A DNA stretch of 64,000 nucleotides from Lachnospiraceae bacterium (GTDB lineage Bacteria > Bacillota > Clostridia > Lachnospirales > Lachnospiraceae): assembly GCA_022510625.1 (NCBI GenBank), contig JAFLTD010000003.1:1-64000 (forward strand), written 5' to 3'. Shown one piece after another: positions 25,257 to 36,618 of this stretch; position 1 is the first letter of the stretch; each line of letters opens with the position of its first letter. Below the pieces are notes generated by a model. It worked only from the letters and a program-made list of their open reading frames with translations, made no database searches and had not been told where the DNA came from. The position numbers and the translations under genes were made by a program.

Positions 25257-26108
25257 ATGAAATTTACCAAGATGCACGGATGCGGCAACGATTACATTTA
25301 TATCAACGGGTTTACAGAGAAGATACCGCAGGAGGATAAGCCAGAGCTTGTACAAAAGATCAGTGACAGACACTTCGGGATCGGCGGAGACGGTGCGATT
25401 TTCATCAACCCGTCCGCGGAGGCGGATTTCGAGATGGAGATGTACAATGCGGACGGCAGCCGCGCGGAGATGTGCGGAAACGGCATACGTTGTGTCGCCA
25501 AATATGTCTATGATTACGGTCTCACGGATAAAACTGACATAAGCGTCATTAGTTGCGGCAAAATCAAGTACCTGCAGCTTTTTGTAAAGGACGGCAAGGT
25601 GGATACGGTCAGGGTCAATATGGGTACACCTATTTTGTACGCCGAGGACATACCGGTCATATCCGCGCCCGGCAGGGAGAAGGAGCATATCATTGATGAG
25701 CCGATTTTTGTGAAGGGCAAAGAATATAAAATAACATGTGTTTCTATGGGAAATCCTCATGCGGTCGTCTTTATGGATGACGTGACCAATCTGTTGATTG
25801 AAAAGGTCGGGCCGGATTTCGAGAATCATGAGCGATTTCCCAACCGCATCAATACGGAATTTGTGAAGGTGTTAAACAGAAAGACCGTGCAGATGCGCGT
25901 CTGGGAGCGCGGCACGGGAGAGACGCTCGCCTGCGGCACAGGCTGCTGCGCGACTGTGGTTGCGTGCATCTTAAATGGTTTGACGGATAACACGGTTACT
26001 GTTAAACTATTAGGTGGCGAAATTGAAATCACCTGGGACAGGGAGGCTGATCTGGTCTACATGACCGGACCGGCGGCGACAGTCTTTTCAGGAGAATATA
26101 CCATATAA
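25257..26108 (+). CDS. dapF: Diaminopimelate epimerase
   Basis: 283 residues. Converts LL-diaminopimelate to meso-diaminopimelate for lysine and peptidoglycan. Two catalytic cysteines are visible: MCGNGIRCVAKYV near 73-76 and LACGTGCCATV near 220. KFTKMHGCGNDYIYI is the standard N-terminus, which fixes the start at ATG 25257, behind AGAAAGGCGG. dapL follows after 57 bp; the two catalyse consecutive steps. Confidence 0.97.
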   Translation: MKFTKMHGCGNDYIYINGFTEKIPQEDKPELVQKISDRHFGIGGDGAIFINPSAEADFEMEMYNADGSRAEMCGNGIRCVAKYVYDYGLTDKTDISVISCGKIKYLQLFVKDGKVDTVRVNMGTPILYAEDIPVISAPGREKEHIIDEPIFVKGKEYKITCVSMGNPHAVVFMDDVTNLLIEKVGPDFENHERFPNRINTEFVKVLNRKTVQMRVWERGTGETLACGTGCCATVVACILNGLTDNTVTVKLLGGEIEITWDREADLVYMTGPAATVFSGEYTI

Positions 26109-26165
26109 TACATGCAGCGTGTCCGCACGGGATGCACGGCATAGCAGGAAAGGAACGAAAGGACA

Positions 26166-27386
26166 ATGGTTAAAGTAAATGACAATTATCTTAAATTACC
26201 CGGGAGTTATCTCTTTTCCACGATCGGGAAGAAGGTCAATGCCTATGCGGCGGCAAATCCTGATAAGAAGATTATCAGACTGGGAATAGGGGATGTGACG
26301 CAGCCTCTTTCTCCGGCGATCATCAGCGCACTGCACGGGGCGGTGGATGAGATGGCAGATGCCGCAACTTTCCGTGGCTATGCACCGGATTTGGGCTACG
26401 AGTTTTTGAGGACGACCATCGCTGACAATGACTATAAGGCGAGAGGATGTCAGATCGAGGCGGACGAGATATTCGTATCGGACGGTGCGAAGTGCGATTC
26501 CGGCAATATTCAGGAGATTTTTGCACTGGACAACAAGATTGCGGTCTGTGATCCGGTTTATCCTGTCTATGTGGATACCAACGTTATGGCAGGCAGAACG
26601 GGTACATATGATGCCGCAACCGGCAACTGGAGTGATGTGATCTATATGCCCTGTACCGCGGAGAACGGTTTCGCGCCGCAGCTCCCGAAGACGGTGCCGG
26701 ATCTGATCTATCTGTGCTTCCCGAACAATCCTACGGGTTCGACCATCACCAAAACACAGCTGCAGGAGTGGGTTGACTACGCCAATAAGAACGGTTCTGT
26801 TATCATCTATGATGCGGCATATGAGGCATACATATCGGAGGAAGATGTTCCCCACACGATCTACGAGTGTGAGGGGGCGAGAACATGTGCCATAGAACTT
26901 CGGTCATTCTCCAAGAACGCGGGATTTACCGGAGTGCGGCTGGGATTTACCGTCATTCCGAAGGAACTGCAGGTGGGCGATGTGTCGTTGCATGACTTGT
27001 GGGCAAGGCGCCATGGTACCAAGTACAACGGTGCACCTTACATTATCCAGAGAGCCGGAGAAGCCGTATACAGTGAGGCGGGCAAGAAAGAGACGAAAGA
27101 ACTGGTAGCTTACTATATGAAGAATGCGGCTTATATTCTGGAGGGCTTGGAGTCTGCCGGTTTCAGTGTGTCCGGCGGCGTGAATGCGCCTTACATCTGG
27201 TTAAAAGCGCCTAACGGCATGACCAGCTGGGAGTTCTTCGATTACTTATTGGAGAATGCGAATGTGGTCGGCACACCCGGGTCGGGCTTCGGACCAAGCG
27301 GAGAGACTTATTTCCGCCTGACAGCATTCGGCAGCTACGAGAACACGGTGGAAGCGGTTGACAGGATTAAGAAATTGTCCGTGTAA
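26166..27386 (+). CDS. dapL: LL-diaminopimelate aminotransferase
   Basis: 406 residues. PLP enzyme that makes LL-diaminopimelate directly from tetrahydrodipicolinate and glutamate, bypassing the acylated steps. Visible: [17 protein letters not shown] at the N-terminus, [48 protein letters not shown] with the PLP-pocket D, and [15 protein letters not shown] with the Schiff-base lysine. Length is typical. Together with dapF it shows that this organism uses the aminotransferase variant of lysine synthesis. A terminator follows at 27443. Confidence 0.96.
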   Translation: MVKVNDNYLKLPGSYLFSTIGKKVNAYAAANPDKKIIRLGIGDVTQPLSPAIISALHGAVDEMADAATFRGYAPDLGYEFLRTTIADNDYKARGCQIEADEIFVSDGAKCDSGNIQEIFALDNKIAVCDPVYPVYVDTNVMAGRTGTYDAATGNWSDVIYMPCTAENGFAPQLPKTVPDLIYLCFPNNPTGSTITKTQLQEWVDYANKNGSVIIYDAAYEAYISEEDVPHTIYECEGARTCAIELRSFSKNAGFTGVRLGFTVIPKELQVGDVSLHDLWARRHGTKYNGAPYIIQRAGEAVYSEAGKKETKELVAYYMKNAAYILEGLESAGFSVSGGVNAPYIWLKAPNGMTSWEFFDYLLENANVVGTPGSGFGPSGETYFRLTAFGSYENTVEAVDRIKKLSV

Positions 27387-27442
27387 AGCGGAATAGGCTG
27401 AAATGTCTATTGCAAAACATGTCATCTTTTGGTACGATAAAC

Positions 27443-27473
27443 ACACCGTTACTGTCAGGTGACGGTGTGTTTT
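27443..27473 (+). terminator. Intrinsic terminator after dapL
   Basis: ACACCGTTAC (27443-27452) pairs with GTGACGGTGT (27459-27468), ten pairs with one G-U, loop TGTCAG, then a T-run. Confidence 0.8.
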
Positions 27474-27511
27474 TAAATATAAATCTAATTTCTTATGAGG
27501 AGGATAAGCAA

Positions 27512-27880
27512 ATGGATAATTCAGTGTATGCAGCATTAGCGGGAGTTTTGATTATTTGGGAGCTGATTGGTCTTGCCGTTACCATCTTTATTCTGATTGC
27601 ATGGTGGAAGATTTTTGTTAAGGCGGGCAAGCCGGGTTGGGCGGCTATCGTACCTTTCTACAATATGTATTGCATGTTCGAGATGTCTTTCGGAAACGGA
27701 TGGCTGTTCCTGTTGTGCTTTGTTCCGTGCGCGAATGTGGTCATGTTGATCATTATGTGGATCAAACTGGCGCAGGCATTCGGTCAGGGAGCAGCTTTCG
27801 GTGTGGGATTGATCTTCCTGCCCATTGTTTTCCTTCCGATTCTGGCATTCGGCGATGCACAGTATTATGGTCCCGCGTAA
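27512..27880 (+). CDS. DUF5684-type small membrane protein
   Basis: 122 residues, start at ATG 27512 after GAGGAGG. Three or four transmembrane helices (about 10-33, 62-84, 97-114). The loop WWKIFVKAGKPGWAAIVPFYN is the conserved feature of DUF5684 proteins, which resemble signal-peptidase-associated membrane proteins of Clostridia and Actinobacteria. Function unknown. Own terminators on both sides, so a single-gene unit. Confidence 0.8.
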   Translation: MDNSVYAALAGVLIIWELIGLAVTIFILIAWWKIFVKAGKPGWAAIVPFYNMYCMFEMSFGNGWLFLLCFVPCANVVMLIIMWIKLAQAFGQGAAFGVGLIFLPIVFLPILAFGDAQYYGPA

Positions 27881-27911
27881 GGATAATCCGACAATTAATT
27901 GTTTAAGAGAG

Positions 27912-27951
27912 GCGGCCTTTGTATTTTTTTTAATACAAAGGTTGCTTTTTG
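27912..27951 (+). terminator. Intrinsic terminator
   Basis: GCGGCCTTTGTATT (27912-27925) pairs with AATACAAAGGTTGC (27932-27945) with one G-U, followed by TTTTTG. Between it and the T-box at about 28057 lies AT-rich DNA expected to hold the aspS operon promoter. Confidence 0.85.
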
Positions 27952-28056
27952 TTTATGATTATGTTATATACATAATATAGATTGTATACATGGATAACTG
28001 TATAATTACCTGAACATGATTATATGTATATAATTTAAATGAATGAAATGCAAATG

Positions 28057-28328
28057 CTATGAAGGAGACTCACCCTGCGGAAAGCGACAGGAATACGGCG
28101 CCACCGACTGAGAGCGCTGTTTGTGGGAAACAGGAATGGGAACACTCCGGAGCAGATTATCTGAACCATATTGCATATGCTAGGGTAATACGTTGCACGC
28201 GTTAAGTGTTTGAGAGGGTAAGGCGATGATCCATCTTGTTTGAGATGGCGGCTTATCAATGCGGGTGGTACCGCGGATAATCATAAATATCCGTCCCGGA
28301 ATGCAGAGATGCATTCCGGGACTTTTTT
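28057..28328 (+). promoter_or_regulatory. T-box leader of the aspS-gatCAB operon with GAAC specifier
   Basis: Antiterminator T-box sequence GGGTGGTACCGCG at 28263-28275. Terminator stem CCCGGAATGC (28295-28304) / GCATTCCGGG (28311-28320) with T-run 28323-28328. In Stem I, GGAG (28064-28067) pairs with CTCC (28145-28148) and CCTG (28074-28077) with CAGG (28131-28134), enclosing a specifier loop whose 3' side is AATGGGAACA (28135-28144). It contains GAAC at 28140-28143, which holds AAC (Asn) and, overlapping, GAA (Glu); no GAC/GAU (Asp) is placed there. Uncharged tRNA should favour read-through into aspS. Stem assignment is by hand. Confidence 0.9.
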
Positions 28329-28402
28329 GCGCGAAGTATTCCGAGACTGCTTATGTATGGAAACTTATATGATAGAAACCAGAGAAAGGAATGAATAATA
28401 CC

Positions 28403-30151
28403 ATGACAACCAAAAACATTTACAGAGACGTAACTTTACAACAGATCAGTGAGGAGGATATCGGCAAAGAAATCCGTGTGGCAGGATGGATAGAGAATAT
28501 CAGAGATCACGGCGGTGTGTCCTTCGTAGACCTGCGCGATATGTACGGCGTGCTGCAGGTCGTTATGCGGGACACCACACTGCTCAGTGGATTGTCCAGA
28601 GAGATGAGCGTATCTGTTGAGGGCCTGATCGAGCATAGGGATGAGGAGACCTACAATCCCCGTATTCCCACGGGAACCATCGAGATGGAAGCGCATAAGG
28701 TGGATGTGCTCGGAAGAGTTTATAAGCAGCTTCCTTTTGAAATCATGACATCCAAGGAGACGAGGGAGGATGTGCGCTTAAAATACCGCTATCTGGATCT
28801 GCGCAATCAGAAAGTAAAAGATAACATTATTTTCCGTTCCAAGGTGATTGCCTATCTGCGCGAGAAGATGACAGAGATGGGATTCTTGGAGATTCAGACC
28901 CCGATTCTGTGCGCCTCTTCACCGGAGGGCGCGAGGGACTATATCGTGCCGTCCAGAAAGTATAAGGGTAAATTCTACGCGCTGCCGCAGGCGCCCCAGC
29001 AGTACAAACAGCTCTTGATGGTGTCGGGATTTGATAAATATTTCCAGATTGCACCGTGTTTCAGGGATGAGGATGCCAGAGCGGACCGCTCGCCGGGCGA
29101 ATTCTATCAGCTGGACTTTGAGATGAGCTTCGCAACACAGGAAGACGTATTCCGCGCCGGGGAGGAAGTGCTCTCGGCGACTTTTGAGAAATTTGCACCG
29201 GAAGGGTACGAGGTGACCAAAGCGCCATATCCCGTCATCAGCTACAAACAGGCAATGCTGGAGTTCGGAACGGATAAACCGGACCTGCGAAATCCGCTTC
29301 GAATCATTGACCTGACGGAATTTTTCCAGGCATGTACGTTCAAACCTTTCCACGGCAGAACCGTCCGTGCGATCAAGGTGCATGCGGATATGTCTAAGGG
29401 CTTCCATGAGAAATTGTTAAAGTTTGCGACGGATATGGGCATGGGAGGACTCGGCTACCTGGAAGTGGCCGAGGACATGAGTTACAAGGGTCCCATCGAC
29501 AAGTTCATTCCCGATGAAAAGAAGAGCGAAATGGCTGACCTGGCACAGCTTGCGCCGGGTGATACAATCTTCTTTATTGCCGATAAAGAAGACCGGGCAG
29601 CATACTATGCGGGGCAGATCCGCACCGAGCTCGGACAGAAGCTGGATCTTCTTGAGAAAAACGCTTACCGATTCTGCTACGTCAATGATTTCCCTATGTT
29701 TGAACTTGACCCGGATACGAAGCAGATCGGTTTCACGCACAATCCTTTTTCCATGCCGCAGGGTGGTCTGGAGGCGCTTAACACGACGGACCCGCTTCAG
29801 ATACTTGCCTACCAGTATGACATCGTGTGCAACGGCGTGGAGCTGTCCTCCGGCGCGGTTCGCAACCACGATCTAGATATCATGGTCAAGGCGTTTGAAA
29901 TCGCAGGTTATGATGAGGAGACCTTGAAAAATAAGTTCGGAGCATTGTATAATGCATTTCAGTTCGGTGCGCCGCCGCACGCGGGCATGGCGCCGGGTGT
30001 TGACCGCATGATCATGCTGCTTAAGAACGAGGAGAATATTAGGGAGGTCATTGCGTTCCCCATGAACGGAAATGCGCAGGATCTGATGTGTGGTGCGCCT
30101 AACGACGTGACGGAGCAGCAGCTTCGGGAAGTGCACATCAAGATAAGATGA
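28403..30151 (+). CDS. aspS: Aspartyl-tRNA synthetase
   Basis: 582 residues of the bacterial class II type with a GAD insertion domain. The N-terminal OB fold has IRVAGWIENIRDHGGVSFVDLRD; motif 2 is CFRDEDARADRSPGEFYQLD and motif 3 GMAPGVDRMIMLL. Start at 28403 chosen over 28391, which lies directly on the AGGA. First gene of aspS-gatC-gatA-gatB behind a T-box; with GatCAB present it may be non-discriminating and charge tRNA-Asn with Asp. The sequence alone does not settle that. Confidence 0.96.
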   Translation: MTTKNIYRDVTLQQISEEDIGKEIRVAGWIENIRDHGGVSFVDLRDMYGVLQVVMRDTTLLSGLSREMSVSVEGLIEHRDEETYNPRIPTGTIEMEAHKVDVLGRVYKQLPFEIMTSKETREDVRLKYRYLDLRNQKVKDNIIFRSKVIAYLREKMTEMGFLEIQTPILCASSPEGARDYIVPSRKYKGKFYALPQAPQQYKQLLMVSGFDKYFQIAPCFRDEDARADRSPGEFYQLDFEMSFATQEDVFRAGEEVLSATFEKFAPEGYEVTKAPYPVISYKQAMLEFGTDKPDLRNPLRIIDLTEFFQACTFKPFHGRTVRAIKVHADMSKGFHEKLLKFATDMGMGGLGYLEVAEDMSYKGPIDKFIPDEKKSEMADLAQLAPGDTIFFIADKEDRAAYYAGQIRTELGQKLDLLEKNAYRFCYVNDFPMFELDPDTKQIGFTHNPFSMPQGGLEALNTTDPLQILAYQYDIVCNGVELSSGAVRNHDLDIMVKAFEIAGYDEETLKNKFGALYNAFQFGAPPHAGMAPGVDRMIMLLKNEENIREVIAFPMNGNAQDLMCGAPNDVTEQQLREVHIKIR

Positions 30152-30192
30152 AGATATACTAAGACCGTAAAGTACACGGTCTAAGTATATCT
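30152..30192 (+). other. Long intercistronic hairpin after aspS
   Basis: AGATATACTAAGACCGT (30152-30168) and ACGGTCTAAGTATATCT (30176-30192) pair over 17 positions with a single mismatch, loop AAAGTAC. No T-run follows, so it is unlikely to be a standard terminator; it could protect or define a cut end in the aspS-gatC transcript. Confidence 0.65.
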
Positions 30193-30203
30193 AAGTCATC
30201 TTT

Positions 30204-30228
30204 GGAAGAATCGCAGGGCGATTCTTCC
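30204..30228 (+). other. Second intercistronic hairpin before gatC
   Basis: GGAAGAATCGC (30204-30214) and GCGATTCTTCC (30218-30228), a perfect 11-pair stem with loop AGG, 12 bp after the first hairpin and 23 bp before the gatC start codon. No T-run. Confidence 0.65.
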
Positions 30229-30251
30229 GCGTTGAGAAGAGAGGAGTAAAC

Positions 30252-30545
30252 ATGGCAAATATCATAAATGACGAGACAATAGAATATGTAGGGATTCTGG
30301 CGAAACTGGAGCTGTCTGACGAGGAGAAGGAACAGGCCAAGTCGGATATGGGCAGGATGCTCGACTATATCGACAAGCTTGGCGAACTGGACACCTCGGG
30401 CGTAGAGCCCATGTCTCATGTATTTCCGGTACAAAATGTATTCCGCGAGGATGAGGTGACGAACAAAGATACGCGGGAGCAGCTGCTGACTAACGCACCG
30501 GAGCAGAAGGACGGCATGTTCATGGTTCCGAAGACCTTTGATTAG
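30252..30545 (+). CDS. gatC: Asp-tRNA(Asn)/Glu-tRNA(Gln) amidotransferase subunit C
   Basis: 97 residues. Small linker subunit that wraps the GatA-GatB complex. It shows the usual [20 protein letters not shown]-terminal helix and the ending [15 protein letters not shown]. Good ribosome binding site GAGGAG. gatA follows after 77 bp. Confidence 0.95.
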   Translation: MANIINDETIEYVGILAKLELSDEEKEQAKSDMGRMLDYIDKLGELDTSGVEPMSHVFPVQNVFREDEVTNKDTREQLLTNAPEQKDGMFMVPKTFD

Positions 30546-30622
30546 AGGATTGAATAAAAGATTGATTAAAAGCACGGAAGAGTGAAGGACAAGATAGAAT
30601 AATAGAAGAAAAAGGAGATCCT

Positions 30623-32089
30623 ATGAGTATCACAGATATGACAGCGGTAGAGCTGGCCGCGGCTATCCGAGCGGGAGAAACCACTGCCGTGGAAGCGACG
30701 AAGGCTATGCTCGACCGCATTGAGGAACGGGATAAAAATTACAATTGTTATGTAACGGTGGACAGAGAAGGCGCACTGGCACAGGCAGGGAAGGTACAGG
30801 CAAAGATAGAGTCCGGAGAACTGACCGGTCCGCTTGCGGGTGTTCCGGTGGCAATCAAGGACAATATGTGCACGGAGGGACTGCTTACCACCTGTTCTTC
30901 CAAGATACTGCATAATTTTGTACCCACCTACACGGCGGAGGCGGTTCTGAATCTGCAGAAAGCGGGAGCGGTCATTTTAGGTAAGACGAACATGGATGAG
31001 TTTGCCATGGGTTCCACCACCGAGACATCCGCATACGGAGTGACGAAGAATCCGTGGAATACCGAACATGTGCCGGGCGGTTCCTCGGGCGGTTCCGCAG
31101 CGGCGGTGGCGGCGAACGAGTGCTACTATGCGCTGGGTTCCGACACCGGCGGCTCCATCAGACAGCCTGCATCCTACTGCGGTACGGTGGGCATGAAACC
31201 CACATACGGCACGGTATCCCGCTACGGACTGATCGCATACGGGTCTTCCCTGGACCAGATCGGCCCTCTGACGAAGGATGTGACAGATTGTGCCACAGTG
31301 TTGGAGGCTATTTCCACCCACGACGAGAAAGATTCCACTTCCGTTAAGAGAGAGGATACTGACTTTACATCCGCGCTGGTTGATGACGTACAGGGCATGC
31401 GCATCGGCATTCCCAACGATTATTTCGGCGAGGGGCTGGATGAGGAAGTTAAAACAGCAGTGCTGAAGGCAGCAGAACAATTAGAACAAAAAGGTGCTGT
31501 CGTGGAACATTTCGACCTGAGTCTTGTAGAGTACGCGATTCCTACCTATTATACTATTGCGGCCGCGGAGGCAAGTTCCAATCTGGAACGGTTCGACGGT
31601 ATCAAGTACGGCTATCGCACCGAGGATTATGCGGGACTCCACAACATGTACAAGAAATCCCGCTCCGAGGGCTTCGGGGAGGAAGTGAAGCGCCGCATCA
31701 TGTTGGGCTCTTTCGTGCTGAGTTCGGGTTATTACGATGCCTACTATCTGAAAGCACTTCGCGTCAAAGCGTTGATCAAGCAAGCTTTCGATGAGGCTTT
31801 CGCCAAATATGATGTGATCTTGGGCCCGGTTGCGCCCACCACGGCGCCCAAGCTGGGGTCCAGTCTCGCTGATCCGATCAAGATGTATCTGGGCGATATT
31901 TATACAATCGCCGTGAACCTGGCGGGACTTCCCGGCATCAGCGTTCCCTGCGGAAGCGACAAGAACGGTCTGCCCATCGGGTTACAGTTGATTGGGGATT
32001 GTTTCCGGGAAAAGAAATTGATACAGACCGCATATACCTATGAAAAGATTAGGGGTGCATTCCCTAAAGCGTCAAAGGAGGTGGGGTAA
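30623..32089 (+). CDS. gatA: Asp-tRNA(Asn)/Glu-tRNA(Gln) amidotransferase subunit A
   Basis: 488 residues. Amidase that releases ammonia from glutamine. Ser-cisSer-Lys triad visible: K in VAIKDNMCTEG near 79, the glycine/serine-rich PGGSSGGSAAAVAA near 153-166, and SDTGGSIRQPAS near 174 with the nucleophile region. Ribosome binding site AAAAGGAGATC. The stop codon abuts the gatB start, so the two are translationally linked. Confidence 0.97.
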   Translation: MSITDMTAVELAAAIRAGETTAVEATKAMLDRIEERDKNYNCYVTVDREGALAQAGKVQAKIESGELTGPLAGVPVAIKDNMCTEGLLTTCSSKILHNFVPTYTAEAVLNLQKAGAVILGKTNMDEFAMGSTTETSAYGVTKNPWNTEHVPGGSSGGSAAAVAANECYYALGSDTGGSIRQPASYCGTVGMKPTYGTVSRYGLIAYGSSLDQIGPLTKDVTDCATVLEAISTHDEKDSTSVKREDTDFTSALVDDVQGMRIGIPNDYFGEGLDEEVKTAVLKAAEQLEQKGAVVEHFDLSLVEYAIPTYYTIAAAEASSNLERFDGIKYGYRTEDYAGLHNMYKKSRSEGFGEEVKRRIMLGSFVLSSGYYDAYYLKALRVKALIKQAFDEAFAKYDVILGPVAPTTAPKLGSSLADPIKMYLGDIYTIAVNLAGLPGISVPCGSDKNGLPIGLQLIGDCFREKKLIQTAYTYEKIRGAFPKASKEVG

Positions 32090-33523
32090 ATGGCTAAAGA
32101 GTACGAGACAGTCATCGGTCTGGAAGTGCATGTGGAACTGGCCACCAAGACGAAGATTTTCTGCGGCTGCTCCACCGCTTTCGGCGCCGAACCCAACACG
32201 CAGACATGTCCGGTGTGTACCGGTATGCCGGGTTCCCTGCCGGTGTTAAACAGGCAGGTGCTGGAATATGCAATCGCAGTAGGACTTGCCACGAACTGTG
32301 ATATTACAAGATATGCGAAATTTGACAGGAAGAACTATTTCTATCCGGATAATCCGCAGAACTATCAGATTTCCCAGCTCTATCTGCCGATCTGTCGTAA
32401 CGGCGGCGTGGAGATAGAGACCGGGGAGGGCGGTGTCAAGACCGTGGGTATCCATGAGATACACATGGAGGAGGATGCGGGCAAGCTGATTCATGATGAA
32501 TGGGAGGATTGTTCCCTGGTGGACTATAACCGTTCCGGTGTACCGCTCATCGAGATCGTATCCGAGCCGGATATGCGCAGCGCCGAGGAAGTCATCGCAT
32601 ACCTTGAGAAACTGCGGCTGATCATTCAGTATCTGGGAGCTTCCGACTGTAAGCTGCAGGAAGGCTCTATGCGTGCCGATGTCAATCTGTCCGTGAGGGA
32701 GGTTGGCGCTCAGGAGTTCGGCACCAGAACCGAGATGAAGAACCTCAATTCTTTCAAGGCAATCTCCAGAGCCATCGCCGGCGAGACGGAGCGGCAGATC
32801 GATCTGATCGAGTCCGGTGAGAAGGTGGTGCAGGAGACGAGAAGATGGGATGATGCAAAGGGTGAGTCGTATGCCATGAGGAGCAAGGAAGACGCCCAGG
32901 ATTACCGCTATTTCCCCGACCCGGACTTGGTGCCCATCGCGGTGAGCGACGAAATGCTTGCCGAAATCAAGTCAAGACAGCCGGAGTTCAGGACCGAGAA
33001 GATGAAGCGTTATAAAGAGGAGTTTGACATTCCCGATTACGACATCGAGATCATCACGGGTTCCAAGCATATGGCAGACATCTTTGAGGCGGCTACCGCA
33101 ATTTGCAAGCAGCCCAAGAAAGTGTCCAATTGGCTGATGGTGGAGACGCTGCGGCTGATGAAAGAAAAAGAGGTTGAGGTGGAAGACCTTCGTTTCTCGC
33201 CGGAGAACCTTGCCAAGCTGATCGCGCTCACGGATTCCAAGGCCATCAATAGCTCTGTGGCAAAGGAAGTCTTTGAAGTGATGTTTGAGGAAAACGTCGA
33301 TCCGGAACAGTATGTGGAGGAGAAAGGGTTAAAGACCGTCAACGATGAAGGTGCTCTGCGTAAGACGGTAGAGGAAGTCATCGCCGCAAATCCGCAGTCT
33401 GTCGAGGATTATCACAACGGCAAGGAGAAGGCTATCGGATTTCTGGTGGGGCAGACCATGAAAGCCATGAAAGGCAAGGCGGATCCTGCCATGGTCAATC
33501 AGATGCTGAAAGAACTGTTGTAA
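32090..33523 (+). CDS. gatB: Asp-tRNA(Asn)/Glu-tRNA(Gln) amidotransferase subunit B
   Basis: 477 residues. Kinase/amidotransferase subunit that activates the mischarged tRNA carboxyl with ATP and adds ammonia. Visible: VIGLEVHVELATKTKIFCGC (metal-site region), CPVCTGMPGSLPVLN, RKNYFYPDNPQNYQISQ and EMKNLNSFKAI, then the C-terminal YqeY-like helical domain from about 330. Last gene of the T-box operon; full length. The ribosome binding site AAAGGAGGTGGGG lies inside the gatA end. Confidence 0.97.
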   Translation: MAKEYETVIGLEVHVELATKTKIFCGCSTAFGAEPNTQTCPVCTGMPGSLPVLNRQVLEYAIAVGLATNCDITRYAKFDRKNYFYPDNPQNYQISQLYLPICRNGGVEIETGEGGVKTVGIHEIHMEEDAGKLIHDEWEDCSLVDYNRSGVPLIEIVSEPDMRSAEEVIAYLEKLRLIIQYLGASDCKLQEGSMRADVNLSVREVGAQEFGTRTEMKNLNSFKAISRAIAGETERQIDLIESGEKVVQETRRWDDAKGESYAMRSKEDAQDYRYFPDPDLVPIAVSDEMLAEIKSRQPEFRTEKMKRYKEEFDIPDYDIEIITGSKHMADIFEAATAICKQPKKVSNWLMVETLRLMKEKEVEVEDLRFSPENLAKLIALTDSKAINSSVAKEVFEVMFEENVDPEQYVEEKGLKTVNDEGALRKTVEEVIAANPQSVEDYHNGKEKAIGFLVGQTMKAMKGKADPAMVNQMLKELL

Positions 33524-33552
33524 TGAAGGCTGCAAAACATATCTCACAGTGA

Positions 33553-33566
33553 TGACACAATTGTCA
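33553..33566. repeat. TGACA-N4-TGTCA palindrome, site 8 (N4 = CAAT), intergenic
   Basis: Exact copy in the 48 bp between the convergent gatB and the minus-strand gene, followed by GATTTTT, so here it might also help end transcription. One of two copies outside coding sequence. Confidence 0.85.
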
Positions 33567-33571
33567 GATTT

Positions 33572-34384
33572 TTAATCTCCCAACTGAAGATATTCAAGGA
33601 ACCGGATGACCAACGCCGGTTCTTTGTTTGTGAGGGGGATGCCGAGAACGGCATCGGAAGGATATCCCTGATACTGATATTCTCCGACCGTCAGATAAGT
33701 ATAGTACCCTGCATCCGCGATCTTATTGTCTTCGGTGAGAATAATGCCGACAGCCACGGGCTGTTCCATGGAGGCGGGGTCGCGGTGGTTGACAATCCGC
33801 GTGCCCGGATCTTCCTGCTCACTCGGATCAAGGGACGGGGCATCGTTTCCGTCATCAAAGGTGGCAGCATCCGTATAGTAGAAGTAAGGTCTGTATTTGT
33901 CGGCCTCCTCCTTAGACAGAATGGATTCCATATCATAGAAATACTGGAACTGCGCGTAGGTTTCAAAGGATTCCGTACCTGATACAAGCGCACTTACGTT
34001 ACCGGCCTGCAGCATAGCAAATAATTTCTGTTCATTGGCGATTGTATACTGCATGTCCACGCCCTCCGTTAACGAGAGGGAAGTGTCAATGTACACCTTG
34101 TATTCATCGGGGTCGATCTGCGCATATTCCAGGAATTCCGAATTCCAGGTTTCGGTCAGATCGTAGTTGGACTCAGACGTAACCGCATCTACGAGCACGG
34201 CGTAGAAAGCGTAGTCTTTGTTGGTTGCTACCTGTACGATGAAGCTGATTGCTATGACGATGATGATGATTGCTGCCAGCGTGTGTATCTTATAATAATC
34301 CCAGAAGTATGCAAATTTTTCTTTGGTGCTCATGGTGCTCAAGGCTTTTTTCTGTTCTTCTCTGATTTCGCTTGCTACGGACAT
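33572..34384 (-). CDS. Single-pass membrane protein of unknown function
   Basis: 270 residues, start behind AAGGAGT. A charged cytoplasmic head (about 1-35, REEQKKALSTMSTKEKFAYFWDYYK), one membrane helix (about 38-52, LAAIIIIVIAISFIVQV) and an extracellular domain rich in D, Y and E with VLVDAVTSESNYDLTETWNSEF. The head pattern is common in Clostridial proteins of unknown role near translation genes; the ectodomain is not recognised. Divergent from the DUF6106-like gene. Confidence 0.7.
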   Translation of the reverse strand: MSVASEIREEQKKALSTMSTKEKFAYFWDYYKIHTLAAIIIIVIAISFIVQVATNKDYAFYAVLVDAVTSESNYDLTETWNSEFLEYAQIDPDEYKVYIDTSLSLTEGVDMQYTIANEQKLFAMLQAGNVSALVSGTESFETYAQFQYFYDMESILSKEEADKYRPYFYYTDAATFDDGNDAPSLDPSEQEDPGTRIVNHRDPASMEQPVAVGIILTEDNKIADAGYYTYLTVGEYQYQGYPSDAVLGIPLTNKEPALVIRFLEYLQLGD

Positions 34385-34520
34385 GATATACTCCTTAAAT
34401 TGTCGCGGGTAAAAGGAACTTGTTCGTTCTAATATTATTATAGCTTAAAAGGTTATGTCAATGCTTGCATCTTTTCCCGATTTGTTATATGATAAGTCTA
34501 TATTTTCGGAGGTGCCTGCG

Positions 34521-36588
<2,068 letters not shown>

Positions 36589-36618
36589 GAATCGGGCGGA
36601 AACAAAGGAGATACCCAG

